Positions 45,615 through 55,903 of a DNA stretch of 64,000 nt are shown piece by piece (the stretch's first letter is position 1; every line of letters begins with the position of its first letter). The DNA lies in the NCBI GenBank assembly GCA_040506895.1, contig JBEVVY010000001.1, forward strand, positions 2,465,116-2,529,115, given 5' to 3'. The notes beneath the pieces are model-generated. The model was not told where the DNA came from and made no database searches. It worked only from the letters and a program-made list of their open reading frames with translations. This stretch comes from Sedimenticola_A sp040506895. Its GTDB lineage: Bacteria > Pseudomonadota > Gammaproteobacteria > Chromatiales > Chromatiaceae. The position numbers and the translations under genes were made by a program.

Positions 45615-46157
45615 ACCAAGACTCCTTCTTCGCTGACACTGTCTCCCGCCAGCAACACCCACCTCACCCGGTTCACGGGCAACAGGCGCTGACAGGATCA
45701 GTCGTTTCTTCTCGCCTCCTTCTGCTGGCCTTACTGCATCAGCTTTTACTGAATTACTCCGCACTGTTCTCCTAAGTGACGGAGAAGGCCATCAAAACTC
45801 GGTTTCCTCAAACTCAGTATAGACCCAGATTCCCGGAATACTGATCCGACAGCGGGGAATTATTACGATGATATCGGTCATCACTGAACATCACGTTTAG
45901 CAATGCTGTGGAATTCATCGGATATTTTGATCGCATCGTGCCTGTTTTTATAGCGTGGCGGGTGCGGGAAGCCTACCTGATTGAACATTTGAGGATTTTA
46001 TCGATTGACCACTGAACAACCATGGACCGAGTCGGTTTTATCCTAAAGCCTGTTGCCCGGGGTCTCGTAAGGTAGCGGGGATTTTGCTGAAGACAAAGCG
46101 CCCTGCCTGTACTAACCTGCACAACAAACTACAAGAAACCACCGAGGGGGAATCTGC
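45615..46157. other. Non-coding gap upstream of glk
   Basis: About 540 bp without a convincing gene. A possible sigma-70-like pair, TTGATC at 45927-45932 and TATAGC at 45949-45954 (16-bp spacing), points toward glk but lies ~200 bp upstream. Otherwise nothing is recognised; the leader of the PilZ-like gene occupies the left part. Confidence 0.4.
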
Positions 46158-47138
46158 ATGGACATCATCACGGGTGACATCGGAGGCACCAATGCCCGGC
46201 TTGCGCTTTGCCGGTCAGACGCCGGCGATATCGAGCTGATCACCCAAAGCACCTATCCGAGCAGGGAGTTCTCCTCTTTCGAGAAGATCGTCAAAACCTT
46301 CCGCGATACCCTTGAAACCGAACCGGATGCCGCCTGTTTCGGCCTGCCCTGTCCCATTACCCGGGGTATCTGCAACACCACCAACCTGCCCTGGAAAATC
46401 AGCCTGAAAAAGCTGCAGAACACCCTGGGCGGCACAGAGACTCACCTGATCAACGATCTCGAGGCCCTGGCCTGGAGTATCGGAAGTCTCGGCCAGGACG
46501 ACCTGCTGACCCTGCAGGCCGGAACAGGAGACGGCACAGGCAATGCCATGGTGATCGCCGCAGGCACCGGACTCGGCCAGGCAGGGCTCTTCTGGGACGG
46601 CTCGATCCACCTCCCCTTCGCCACCGAGGGCGGACACTGCGACTTCGCACCTGCGGATGAGATCCAGATGGAACTGCTGAAGTTCGCCCAGAGGAAGCAC
46701 CGCCATGTGAGTTGGGAGCGGCTGGTCTCCGGCCCCGGCCTGGCGACCCTCTACGATTTCATGCTGGAGTACCGGGATGTCCCCGTTCCGGACTGGTTCG
46801 AAGACCTCAAGAAGGAAGATGACGTAGCCGCTATCGTCACTTCGAAGGCGATCCAGGAAGTGGACGATCTCTGCACGGAGACCGTCGGCCTCTTTATCAG
46901 GCTGCTGGGAGCGGAAGCCGGCAACCAGGCCCTCAAGATGAAGTCCACCGGCGGCGTATTTATCGGTGGAGGTATAGCCCCAAGAATGATCGAGTGGCTC
47001 AAGATGCCGTTCTTCCTGGAGGCCTTCCTGGAGAAGGGACGCATGCGTCCGCTGCTGGAACAGATGCCGGTCCACGTGATCACCACGGACAATACGGCGC
47101 TCAAGGGCCCTGCGCTCTACCTGGAGAGCCTGCAGTAG
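46158..47138 (+). CDS. glk: Glucokinase
   Basis: A 326-residue ROK-unrelated bacterial glucokinase (Glk type). The ATP phosphate loop is DIGGTNARLALC; sugar-binding residues are in ATEGGHCDFAP and the GTGLGQAGLF segment; the C-terminal GGVFIGGGIAPRM is the second ATP motif. It phosphorylates glucose in the cytoplasm. The ATG has GAGGGGG upstream. It stands alone, with the thioredoxin-HEAT gene beginning 69 bp downstream. Confidence 0.96.
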   Translation: MDIITGDIGGTNARLALCRSDAGDIELITQSTYPSREFSSFEKIVKTFRDTLETEPDAACFGLPCPITRGICNTTNLPWKISLKKLQNTLGGTETHLINDLEALAWSIGSLGQDDLLTLQAGTGDGTGNAMVIAAGTGLGQAGLFWDGSIHLPFATEGGHCDFAPADEIQMELLKFAQRKHRHVSWERLVSGPGLATLYDFMLEYRDVPVPDWFEDLKKEDDVAAIVTSKAIQEVDDLCTETVGLFIRLLGAEAGNQALKMKSTGGVFIGGGIAPRMIEWLKMPFFLEAFLEKGRMRPLLEQMPVHVITTDNTALKGPALYLESLQ

Positions 47139-47207
47139 ATCCTGCCATTTACGAACCCACGGCAGATCGGATAATGTGCGATGAAATCCAGACCCGCCGG
47201 AGACCCA

Positions 47208-47855
47208 ATGACCCATCACCAAGTATCGCCCAGCGCCCTGCTGCTGATCGCGCCAGCCTGCCCCCACTGCCCCTCGGTATTGGAATCCCTCGGCCGGCTG
47301 CTGAAAGAGGGCAAGCTGGGTCGGCTTGAGATCGTCAATCTCGCCGAGCACCCCGAGGTTGCCGAAGAACTCGGTGTCCGCTCGGTTCCCTGGATGCGCA
47401 TCGGCACCTTCGAACTGACCGGCAACCAGAGCTACGGCGAGCTGAGACAATGGGCCGAGGATGCCAGGAGCGGCATGGGCGCCACCGCCTACTATCAGCA
47501 CCTTCTGGAGAGCCAGCAGCTGGACGATGTGATCGGCCAGATCAGGCAGAAACCGGACACCCTGCTGGACCTGGTGGTGCTGCTGGCATCACTGGAGACG
47601 CCAATGGCGGTCCGTATCGGCATCGGGGCCGTGATGGAGGAGTTCGCAGGCACGGAACTGCTTGAGAGCGTCGTCCCCGAGCTGATCCGGCTGACCCGGG
47701 ACGCCGAGTCGCAGATCCGTGCCGACGCCTGCCACTATCTCAGTCTCTCGGGCACCCCTGAAGCGCTGCAGGCGATCCGCCCCCTGCTGGAGGACGAGAA
47801 CGCCGAGGTGCGCGAGATCGCCATGGAGTCGATCGCCATACTCGAGGCCAGCTAA
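47208..47855 (+). CDS. Thioredoxin-fold/HEAT-repeat fusion protein
   Basis: A 215-residue protein starting at the ATG at 47208, with GGAG upstream (an earlier ATG at 47181 has none). Residues ~8-85 form a thioredoxin-like fold with C18-P-H-C21 (PACPHCPSV) and the cis-Pro loop SVPWMRIG. Residues ~105-215 are helical HEAT-like repeats (LVVLLASLETPMAVRIGIG, ESQIRADACHYLSL, DENAEVREIAMESIAIL). The joining of a redox fold to a protein-binding solenoid suggests a docked disulfide exchanger; the partner is unknown. Confidence 0.83.
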   Translation: MTHHQVSPSALLLIAPACPHCPSVLESLGRLLKEGKLGRLEIVNLAEHPEVAEELGVRSVPWMRIGTFELTGNQSYGELRQWAEDARSGMGATAYYQHLLESQQLDDVIGQIRQKPDTLLDLVVLLASLETPMAVRIGIGAVMEEFAGTELLESVVPELIRLTRDAESQIRADACHYLSLSGTPEALQAIRPLLEDENAEVREIAMESIAILEAS

Positions 47856-47864
47856 CTATATAAA

Positions 47865-47957
47865 CCCTAGGGACTGTTTTTTTGTCCAGCAAGGCTGAAT
47901 GAGCGTAGTGTAGTTGCTTCTACATGAGCGAATGAAAACGCCGTTGGGACCCTAGGG
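47865..47957. repeat. Small element bounded by CCCTAGGG
   Basis: The palindrome CCCTAGGG occurs at 47865-47872 and 47950-47957. Between them lie TGTAGTTGCTTCTACA, a small hairpin, and the sequence TGAATGAGCG. The right copy overlaps the stop of the WD40 gene. The origin is unknown; it looks like a dispersed repeat unit. Confidence 0.5.
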
Positions 47958-48899
47958 AAGATGCCAGATCCGCACACTGGCATCATCACTGGTACTCATC
48001 AGGTAACGCCCGCCGGGCGAGATGTCGACATCGGCCCCGCAGAGCTCGTGATAGCCAAAATGCCGCAGGGTCCTGCCGCTGGCCGGATCCAGGGCGATCA
48101 CCGCGCTGTCGGTCTCCCGGCTGATACTCAGCAACTCCTCTCCATCGGATGAGAGGCTGATGCGGTTGATGACCCCGCCATGCTCTGTCGGGAAACGGTG
48201 ATGGGCGCCAGTATCGAGACGCCAGCGATGCAGGTTGAACCAGGCGCCACCATACAGGGTCTGCCCATCGTTGGAAAAGGCCAGGGTACGGACATCCTGT
48301 CCCGGCCCGTGCAGCTCCTCTGCCAGGCGTCCGTCGCGCCAGAGAAAGACCCGCTCATCGGCTCCGCTGGAGGCGATGCTGTCACCGGCATCATGGATGG
48401 CGACCGCACGGACCTTCGAGCGGTGCAGGCGCCAGCTCCGAACAGGCTCAAGGTCCGGGAAACGCCACAGGCGCACACTGCCGTCCCTGTGACCACTGAC
48501 CAGCAGGCCACGTGACCAACTCACCGCCAGGTGCATCACGGGCGTTCCGGTTGCCACCTCGGCCAGCAGATCCCCACCGAGGCTCCAGCTGGCGATGCGG
48601 CCATCCCACCCACCACTCGCCAGCAGTGGATCATCCTCTCCGGCGAAGGCGAGCCCCTTTATATTCCCCTTGTGTCCACGCCAGGCCGTGCGCATGTCAC
48701 CGGACTCGAGATGCCAGATACGGATCACCCCGGAGCGGTCGCCCGATGCACCCAGGGGCGCATCTGGTGCCAACGCCACCTCGGTTCCGCCCACATCGGC
48801 AGCCTCGATCGTATGCACCGGCCTGATGAACTCAGCGCGGTTGCATCCGCTCAGAGCGAGCCAGATCGCGACGGCCATCAACAGCTGAAGATTCCTCAT
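47952..48899 (-). CDS. WD40-repeat lipoprotein
   Basis: A 315-residue exported lipoprotein starting at the ATG at 48899; the lipobox is LALSGC. The rest is about six to seven WD40/beta-propeller blades recognisable by DGSVRLWRF, DERVFLWRDG, DASVRIWHLP and similar endings, interspersed with GH-type starts (WRGHKGNIKGLAFAGED). It is probably anchored to the outer membrane facing the periplasm. Function is unknown; propellers usually bind partners. It is convergent with the thioredoxin-HEAT gene. Confidence 0.88.
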   Translation of the reverse strand: MRNLQLLMAVAIWLALSGCNRAEFIRPVHTIEAADVGGTEVALAPDAPLGASGDRSGVIRIWHLESGDMRTAWRGHKGNIKGLAFAGEDDPLLASGGWDGRIASWSLGGDLLAEVATGTPVMHLAVSWSRGLLVSGHRDGSVRLWRFPDLEPVRSWRLHRSKVRAVAIHDAGDSIASSGADERVFLWRDGRLAEELHGPGQDVRTLAFSNDGQTLYGGAWFNLHRWRLDTGAHHRFPTEHGGVINRISLSSDGEELLSISRETDSAVIALDPASGRTLRHFGYHELCGADVDISPGGRYLMSTSDDASVRIWHLP

Positions 48900-49110
48900 G
48901 GACCACCATCCCTGTCCCTGGTAATGGTTTGATGGTGCGGGCAATGCCGCCCCACACTCCAAGCATAGTCGACAGGCAGAGACCCAAAAACTACACAAAA
49001 CGCCTTGATCAGCAGGGTTATCGCCACGCCGCCTGCCTGGCGTCCGATTGGCTGACCCCTACCCCTCTGGTTTAAGATTGGCGGAATTTCGTATCGACCA
49101 AGGATCCATC

Positions 49111-49665
49111 ATGCCCCAGCTGCCCGAACGGCATCAGCAGATCATCACCATGCATGCCGCCTTCATCAACCAGGTGGTGCAGTTCAGCCAGAGCGAGGCT
49201 GACCGCCCCAACTACGAACAACTGCTCACCAGCGCGGAGGAGAACGGCTGGTCGGGCCTGGTCGCGGCCATCCGCCAGATCGTGGCCGGCCAGCGAGACA
49301 TGAGTGCCATCAAGGGACTGGACGAAGAGGACCAGGTGATCGCCGAGGCGATCATGCGCGGACTGCAGAATCCGGCCACCCTGCCCGACCCCAATGCCAA
49401 GCCGGACCCGACCATGGCGGTACCCGGACTGGCCGGCATGATCCAGGCGGCTGCCACCGGCAATGTCGAGGCGCTGACCCTGATCTCCAACATGGCCGAA
49501 CAGATGAGCAAGGCGGGTGGACCCATGGCCAGGCTGGCGGCGGTTATCCGCCCCCTGATCAACGGCGAACGCGATCCGGACAAGCTGTGCAAGGGAATGA
49601 ACACCCAGACCGAGCAGCTGGTACTGGGTATCCTCGACGAACTGGCCAAGACCGATCTTCACTGA
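49111..49665 (+). CDS. Conserved helical hypothetical protein
   Basis: A 184-residue soluble helical protein. Start at the ATG at 49111 with AAGGA upstream. It opens MPQLPERHQQIITMHAAFINQ and contains ANSAEENGWSGLVAAIRQI-like helices, a proline break (NPATLPDPNAKPDPTMAVPG) and a C-terminal helical bundle. I do not recognise a family. It is 18 bp before the DUF423 gene and likely the first gene of a run extending to 53767. Confidence 0.75.
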   Translation: MPQLPERHQQIITMHAAFINQVVQFSQSEADRPNYEQLLTSAEENGWSGLVAAIRQIVAGQRDMSAIKGLDEEDQVIAEAIMRGLQNPATLPDPNAKPDPTMAVPGLAGMIQAAATGNVEALTLISNMAEQMSKAGGPMARLAAVIRPLINGERDPDKLCKGMNTQTEQLVLGILDELAKTDLH

Positions 49666-49683
49666 TCGGCCGCCGTTCTGACC

Positions 49684-50061
49684 ATGTCCAGCATGTTTCT
49701 TATCCTCGGCGCCATCAACGGCTTCCTGACCGTGGCCCTGGGTGCGTTCGGCGCCCACGCCATTCGCGGTCAGGTGAGCGACTACCATTACGACGTGTTC
49801 CAGACGGCGGTGCAGTACCAGGGACTGCACGCCATCGCGCTGCTGGCCGTGGGCCTGCTCGCACTGCACCTGGACTCCCGCTGGCTGAAACGGGCCGGCT
49901 GGTCGTTCTTCGCCGGCATCGTGCTCTTCTCCGGCAGCCTCTACCTGCTGGCCACCGTGGGCGCCCGACCCCTGGGCATGATCACACCCATCGGCGGCCT
50001 CGCCTTCCTGGCGGGTTGGGGCAGCCTGCTGATCGCGGCCTGGCAGTTCAACAAGCGATGA
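49684..50061 (+). CDS. DUF423 membrane protein
   Basis: A 125-residue protein with four hydrophobic helices. DUF423 hallmarks are GAINGFLTVALGAFGAHAI near the N-terminus and LFSGSLYLLATVG, then TPIGGLAFLAGW. Related to E. coli YgdD and eukaryotic TMEM256; function unknown. Its stop overlaps the start of the methyltransferase gene by 4 bp (ATGA). Confidence 0.92.
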   Translation: MSSMFLILGAINGFLTVALGAFGAHAIRGQVSDYHYDVFQTAVQYQGLHAIALLAVGLLALHLDSRWLKRAGWSFFAGIVLFSGSLYLLATVGARPLGMITPIGGLAFLAGWGSLLIAAWQFNKR

Positions 50062-50990
50062 CCGACCTCACACCCTTTATCAACCGCCTGAAGAAAAACG
50101 CACGCCATCTCAACAAGTGGGCACGACGCAGGGAGATCAGCTGCTACCGGCTCTACGACCGGGACATACCGGAGTTCCCCCTGGCCCTCGACTGGTACGA
50201 GGGACGGGTGCACCTGCAGGAGTTCGTCAAGCCGGACAGGTCGTTCGTCGATCATGCCGATGAACTGAAGCAGGCGATTGCACAAACCCTGGAGATACCC
50301 GGCGAGAGGGTGGTCTTCAAGACCCGCGAGCGCCAGCGCGGTCTCGCCCAGTACGAGAAGCACGAGACGGAGAGCGGAGACTTCGTGGTCCACGAGGGCG
50401 GCCTGAAGTTCCTGGTCAACCTTGAGCGCTACCTGGATACCGGCCTCTTCCTCGATCATCGCCAGACCCGCACCATGGTACGGGAACTCGCCGGGGGCAG
50501 GCGCTTTCTCAACCTCTTCGCCTACACTGGCAGCTTCAGTGTCTATGCCGCTGCCGGTGGCGCCACCGAATCGGAGACCGTGGACCTGTCGAACACCTAC
50601 CAGGAGTGGACCAGGCGCAATTTCGAACTCAACGGCATGGACAGTGCAAGGCATCGCCTGGTACGCGCGGATGTATTCAGCTACCTGAGACGGGCCGCTT
50701 CGAAAAAGAGGCGCTTCGACCTGATCGTGATGGACCCGCCCAGCTTCTCCAACTCAAAGAAGATGAAGGATGTGCTGGATGTGCAGCGGGACCACGTCCG
50801 CCTGATAAAAGGGTGCCTCGAGTTACTGAGTCCGGATGGCGATCTCATCTTCTCCAATAACCTGAGGCGCTTCAGGCTGGACCCGGAAATCCAGCAGTTG
50901 GCCGCTGTGGAGGAGATCACCGGCAAGACCCAGCCGGAGGACTTCAAACGCCACAAGCCCCACCACTGCTGGCGAATCAGGCACAGATGA
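50058..50990 (+). CDS. RlmK-like rRNA methyltransferase (class I SAM)
   Basis: A 310-residue protein matching the RlmK half of the E. coli RlmKL fusion, which methylates guanine 2069 of 23S rRNA at N7. Motifs are DTGLFLDHRQTRTMV, FLNLFAYTGSFSVYAAAGGA (SAM loop) and the catalytic-type DLIVMDPPSFSNSKKM. The N-terminal portion (WARRREISCYRLYDRDIPEFPLALDWY) is also of RlmK kind. The RlmL part (THUMP plus m2G enzyme) is not here. It overlaps DUF423 and YqaA genes by 4 bp each. Confidence 0.9.
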   Translation: MTDLTPFINRLKKNARHLNKWARRREISCYRLYDRDIPEFPLALDWYEGRVHLQEFVKPDRSFVDHADELKQAIAQTLEIPGERVVFKTRERQRGLAQYEKHETESGDFVVHEGGLKFLVNLERYLDTGLFLDHRQTRTMVRELAGGRRFLNLFAYTGSFSVYAAAGGATESETVDLSNTYQEWTRRNFELNGMDSARHRLVRADVFSYLRRAASKKRRFDLIVMDPPSFSNSKKMKDVLDVQRDHVRLIKGCLELLSPDGDLIFSNNLRRFRLDPEIQQLAAVEEITGKTQPEDFKRHKPHHCWRIRHR

Positions 50991-51415
50991 GCGAAACGAT
51001 CGCGCTCTGGACACTCTTCTCCAGCAGCTTCCTCGCCTCCACCCTGCTGCCGGGAGGCTCCGAGGCGGTGCTCGGCTACGCCGCCATGGAGAACGCCGCA
51101 CCGGTGACACTGCTGTGGGGAACCGCAACTCTGGGCAATACCCTGGGCGGCCTGACCAGCTGGGCGATCGGCTGGTGGCTGCTTTGGCGGTTTCCCGACA
51201 AGGGGCTGCACAAGCCGGAACACCGCAAGGCACAGCAACGCATACAGCGCTACGGCAGCCCCCTGCTGCTGCTCTCCTGGCTGCCGGTGGTGGGCGACCC
51301 CCTCTGCCTGGCCGCCGGCTGGAGCGGTATCCGCCTGCTGCCTGCCCTGCTCTTCATCGCCATCGGAAAGGCCGCCCGCTACGGGGTCCTGCTTGCACTG
51401 CTGCCTGCCGGCTGA
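50987..51415 (+). CDS. YqaA-family membrane protein
   Basis: A 142-residue membrane protein of the YqaA branch of the DedA/SNARE-associated superfamily. It begins LWTLFSSSFLASTLLPGGSEAVL and includes GNTLGGLTSWAIGWWL, RYGSPLLLLSWLPVVGDPLCLAAGW, both conserved. DedA-type proteins flip lipids or take up small ions; YqaA itself is uncharacterised. It overlaps the upstream methyltransferase gene by 4 bp, so translation is coupled. Confidence 0.9.
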   Translation: MSETIALWTLFSSSFLASTLLPGGSEAVLGYAAMENAAPVTLLWGTATLGNTLGGLTSWAIGWWLLWRFPDKGLHKPEHRKAQQRIQRYGSPLLLLSWLPVVGDPLCLAAGWSGIRLLPALLFIAIGKAARYGVLLALLPAG

Positions 51416-51521
51416 AGCCGTTGAAATATTTTCCGATGTGGGCAGGTCAACTACCTGATACCCATCACCCCGTTGTGGGCCATTAAAACAACAACCGACC
51501 TGACTCCCGAAGGAGCTGACA

Positions 51522-52907
51522 ATGGAACTTGCACTACCCGCCATCGTCGCGTTCATCGCCCTGGCATCCATCATGCTCGCGCCCAAGGCGAAAGGTGAAG
51601 GGGCCTTTTTCAAGGGCCTCTCGCCAGCCGGCCGGCAGCCCCGCCTGCTGACCCTGATCTTCTCCCAGGTCACCACCTGGATATTCGCCCGATCCCTGAT
51701 GAACGCAGCGATACTCGGTTTCTACTACGGCATCTGGGGCACCCTGGCCTATGCCGCCTACTACCTCTCCTTTCTCACCGGCGGACGCATCATCGACAGT
51801 CTCCGCTTCCAGCACGGCTACGACAGTGTCCAGGCATTCCTGTTCGACCGTTTCGGCCGCTGGGGAACCAGCTGTTACAACTTCGTCATCGGCATCCGGC
51901 TGGTCAGCGAAGTGTTCGCAAACCTGCTGGTGATCGGTATACTTTTCGGCGCAGCCGGCAGCGAATCCTACACCCTGGCTGTCGCGGGGCTGGCGGCCAT
52001 CACCCTCTTCTACTCCATGGTCGGCGGACTGCACGCCTCCCTGCGTACCGACTTTTTCCAGATGCTGGTCTTCATGGTCGTGCTGGGTCTGCTGATGCTG
52101 CTCGCCCTGGGCGGCGGACACTTCAGCCTGGAGAGCCTCCTGTTCAAGCCGTTCGATATCTCCCAGCCGGGGCCTATCCTTATGCTGGTGGCGTTTCTGC
52201 AGATCTGGAGCTACCCCATGCACGACCCGGTGATGATGGACCGCGGCTTCCTGGCCGACCGTGAAACCACCCGCCGCAGTTTTCTGCACGCTGCCTGGAT
52301 CAGCGCCCTCTGCATCACCCTGTTCGGCAGTCTCGGTGTGCTCGCCGGTGCCAATGCCGCTGCGGGAGAGGCGATGAACGCCGTGCTGACACGCCTGCTC
52401 GGCGACCTGCCGATGCTGCTGTTCAACGCGGCACTGGTGATCTCCGCCATGTCCACCCTGGACAGCACCCTCTCCAGCTCCAGCAAGCTGGTCGCCTCGG
52501 ACATGGGCGTGGTCGACGCCACGCTGCGCAACGGCCGCATCACCATGGCGCTGTTCATGCTTGCGGGCCTGGGGCTGGTGTTCGCCGGCAACAAGGATCT
52601 GTTCAGCGCGGTGGCGGTCAGCGGCACGGCCTCCCTCTACCTGGCGCCGGTGATCTTCTTTTCACTCTGGGGACGACGCACAGAGATCCCGGTCTGGAGC
52701 TACCTCGCCACCTTCTTCCTCGCCATTGGCGGTGCTGCGCTCTACTTCACCGAGTCCTCCGGACACAGCCAGTGGCTGGGTGACATCCACAAGTACACCA
52801 AGCTGCTCTATATCTCCATCACGGTCCTCGGTGTCGGCTGCCTGCTCTTCTGGGTAGGCGAAAAGATCTCCGGGCGCAGTATCGATACGGCGGAGTCCAC
52901 CGCGTGA
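51522..52907 (+). CDS. Sodium:solute symporter family protein
   Basis: A 461-residue membrane protein with about twelve or thirteen helices, of the LeuT-fold SSS family. Helix-break segments are seen at GVQVTTWIFARSL-like SQVTTWIFARSLMNAA and in the ISAMSTLDSTLSSSSKLVASDM stretch, where the serine-rich turn is the usual Na-site region. Substrate is not readable. It precedes a metallophosphoesterase-like gene with a 4-bp (GTGA) overlap; this pairing is unusual. Confidence 0.88.
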   Translation: MELALPAIVAFIALASIMLAPKAKGEGAFFKGLSPAGRQPRLLTLIFSQVTTWIFARSLMNAAILGFYYGIWGTLAYAAYYLSFLTGGRIIDSLRFQHGYDSVQAFLFDRFGRWGTSCYNFVIGIRLVSEVFANLLVIGILFGAAGSESYTLAVAGLAAITLFYSMVGGLHASLRTDFFQMLVFMVVLGLLMLLALGGGHFSLESLLFKPFDISQPGPILMLVAFLQIWSYPMHDPVMMDRGFLADRETTRRSFLHAAWISALCITLFGSLGVLAGANAAAGEAMNAVLTRLLGDLPMLLFNAALVISAMSTLDSTLSSSSKLVASDMGVVDATLRNGRITMALFMLAGLGLVFAGNKDLFSAVAVSGTASLYLAPVIFFSLWGRRTEIPVWSYLATFFLAIGGAALYFTESSGHSQWLGDIHKYTKLLYISITVLGVGCLLFWVGEKISGRSIDTAESTA

Positions 52908-53767
52908 CCCTGGATCTCGGCGACCTCGACCAGGGCCCGCTGCTCCTGTTCGGCGGGCCCTACAGCAACCTCGCCGCCACCCAGGCAATGCATCGGGAAG
53001 CGGAACTGCTGGGCATACCGCCCCGGCGGGTGATCTGCAACGGCGATATCGTCGCCTACTGCGCCCAGCCCGCCGAGACCCTGGATGATATACGGACCTG
53101 GGGCATCCACCTGGTGGCGGGCAACTGCGAGGTCTCCCTTGCGGAGGGATCCCCTGACTGCGGCTGCGGCTTCGAACAGGGAACCACCTGCGCCCTGCTA
53201 TCGGAAGGCTGGTACCCCTACGCCAGCGCCAGGGTGGATAGCGGCCAGCGCGACTGGATGAAGCAACTGCCAGGGTCCATCCGCTTCCGCTTCAACGGCG
53301 TTCAATTCGAGGTGGTCCACGGCGCACCCGGCGCCATCAACCGCTTTATCTTCCCCTCCACACCCCGCCACGAAAAGCAGGCCCTGCTGGACGACGATAC
53401 CGACGTGATCATCGCCGGACACAGTGGCCTCCCGTTCGGAGAGAAGCTGGCCAATGGCTACTGGCTCAACACCGGCGTCATCGGCATGCCGGCCAATGAC
53501 GGCACCCCCGACGGCTGGTACCTGCTGCTGCAAACCGTCGAAGGCCAGGTCAGGGTGCGCTGGCAGCGCCTCGTCTACGACTACCGTGGAGCCCATCGCC
53601 AGATGCTGGCCGCAGGCCTGGACAACGGTTACGCCAGGGCGCTGCTCAGCGGACTCTGGCCGAGCATGGATATACTGCCCAATACCGAACAGGGACGATA
53701 CGGCATCCCCCTGGTGCTGGATGAGCTGGCGATTTCACCCCCGGGCCAGGTGATCGACAACGAATAA
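52904..53767 (+). CDS. Metallophosphoesterase-like protein with altered metal ligands
   Basis: A 287-residue protein of the calcineurin-like fold (YfcE/ApaH-like branch), starting with GTG at 52904. The normal first motif DxHGN reads GGPYSN (residues ~17-22), GNHD reads GNCE (73-76) and GHTH reads GHSG, so several expected metal ligands are replaced. NGDIVAY and HGAPG are kept. A Cys cluster (CGCGFEQGTTC) follows the GNCE motif. It may have lost phosphatase activity or use a different metal site. Coupled by overlap to the SSS transporter gene. Confidence 0.82.
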   Translation: MTLDLGDLDQGPLLLFGGPYSNLAATQAMHREAELLGIPPRRVICNGDIVAYCAQPAETLDDIRTWGIHLVAGNCEVSLAEGSPDCGCGFEQGTTCALLSEGWYPYASARVDSGQRDWMKQLPGSIRFRFNGVQFEVVHGAPGAINRFIFPSTPRHEKQALLDDDTDVIIAGHSGLPFGEKLANGYWLNTGVIGMPANDGTPDGWYLLLQTVEGQVRVRWQRLVYDYRGAHRQMLAAGLDNGYARALLSGLWPSMDILPNTEQGRYGIPLVLDELAISPPGQVIDNE

Positions 53768-53814
53768 CCCTCACGCTATCCGTTCAGCTGAAAAAGAGTG
53801 TTAATCTCTCTCTC

Positions 53815-55176
<1,362 letters not shown>

Positions 55177-55210
55177 TGGGCCACTTGCAGCCCACTTCAG
55201 CGCTTTAACC

Positions 55211-55250
55211 ATTCGTTAAACGTAATGATTCGTTACAACGAAACGTTACA
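55211..55250. promoter_or_regulatory. CGTT/AACG palindromes, probable enhancer
   Basis: TTCGTTACAACGAA at 55229-55242 is a perfect inverted repeat; CGTTAAACG at 55214-55222 and AACGTT at 55242-55247 are related. They lie ~80-120 bp upstream of the predicted sigma-54 start, the expected place for activator binding. Confidence 0.65.
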
Positions 55251-55302
55251 TCCCTCTCTGTGCCAATCGGATATTATTCTTATTTTTCAATAGGTTGAAA
55301 AT

Positions 55303-55318
55303 TGGCACGGCTCCTGCT
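55303..55318 (+). promoter_or_regulatory. Sigma-54 promoter of the ECF sigma factor gene
   Basis: TGGCACGGCTCCTGCT keeps GG and GC ten bases apart. The transcript start should be near 55329, about 33 bases before the ATG at 55362, which has GAGGA upstream. Confidence 0.75.
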
Positions 55319-55361
55319 CCATCCCAGGGAAACTGCAAGCAATACACAGAGAGGAATGGAA

Positions 55362-55889
55362 ATGAGCAGCATCGCCCTGAACGCAGAGAACTGGAACCAG
55401 GCCGCCAGAGGTGGCAATGAAAATTTCTTCAACAAGCTGATCCAGGATTACTCCAAGGATATGCACCGCTACGCCTACTGGCTCTCGGGAGACAAGCACA
55501 CCGCCGAGGACCTGGTGCAGGAGACCATGCTCAGGGCCTGGAAGTCCCTGCACAGGCTCGAGAACCCGAAAGCCGCCAAGGGCTGGCTGATGACCATTCT
55601 GCGGCGCGAGAACGCACGCCGATTCGAGCGCAAACAGCTGCAGAGATCCGACATCCCGCTGGAGGACCTGGGCTCCACTGAGAAGAGCTATGACACCTCC
55701 ACCGAGGCATTCGTACTCCGCCGCGCCATGGACAACCTGCCCAAAGAGTACCGCGATCCCCTGGTCAAGCAGGTGATCGGTGGCTACTCGCAGAAAGAGA
55801 TCGCCTCCCAGCTCGGCATCTCCTCCGCCGGCGTCGGCACCCGGCTGTTCCGGGCACGGCAGAAACTGCGCGAACAACTGGCAGCGTGA
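55362..55889 (+). CDS. ECF-type sigma-70 family sigma factor
   Basis: A 175-residue protein with only the sigma2 and sigma4 regions. Region 2 is seen as NKLIQDYSKDMHRYAYWLSGDKHTAEDLVQETMLRAWKS, and the promoter-reading HTH of region 4 is KEIASQLGISSAGVGTRLFRARQKLREQL. I prefer the ATG at 55362 to the one at 55356, which is too close to the GAGGA. No anti-sigma gene follows; instead a stand-alone receiver gene starts 14 bp downstream. Confidence 0.93.
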   Translation: MSSIALNAENWNQAARGGNENFFNKLIQDYSKDMHRYAYWLSGDKHTAEDLVQETMLRAWKSLHRLENPKAAKGWLMTILRRENARRFERKQLQRSDIPLEDLGSTEKSYDTSTEAFVLRRAMDNLPKEYRDPLVKQVIGGYSQKEIASQLGISSAGVGTRLFRARQKLREQLAA

Positions 55890-55903
55890 CAGGAAACCAA
55901 ACC

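Noticed and set aside
46215..47501. Minus-strand frame of 428 codons over glk
   Set aside because: Glucokinase motifs are on the plus strand, and the antisense protein has no fold signature.
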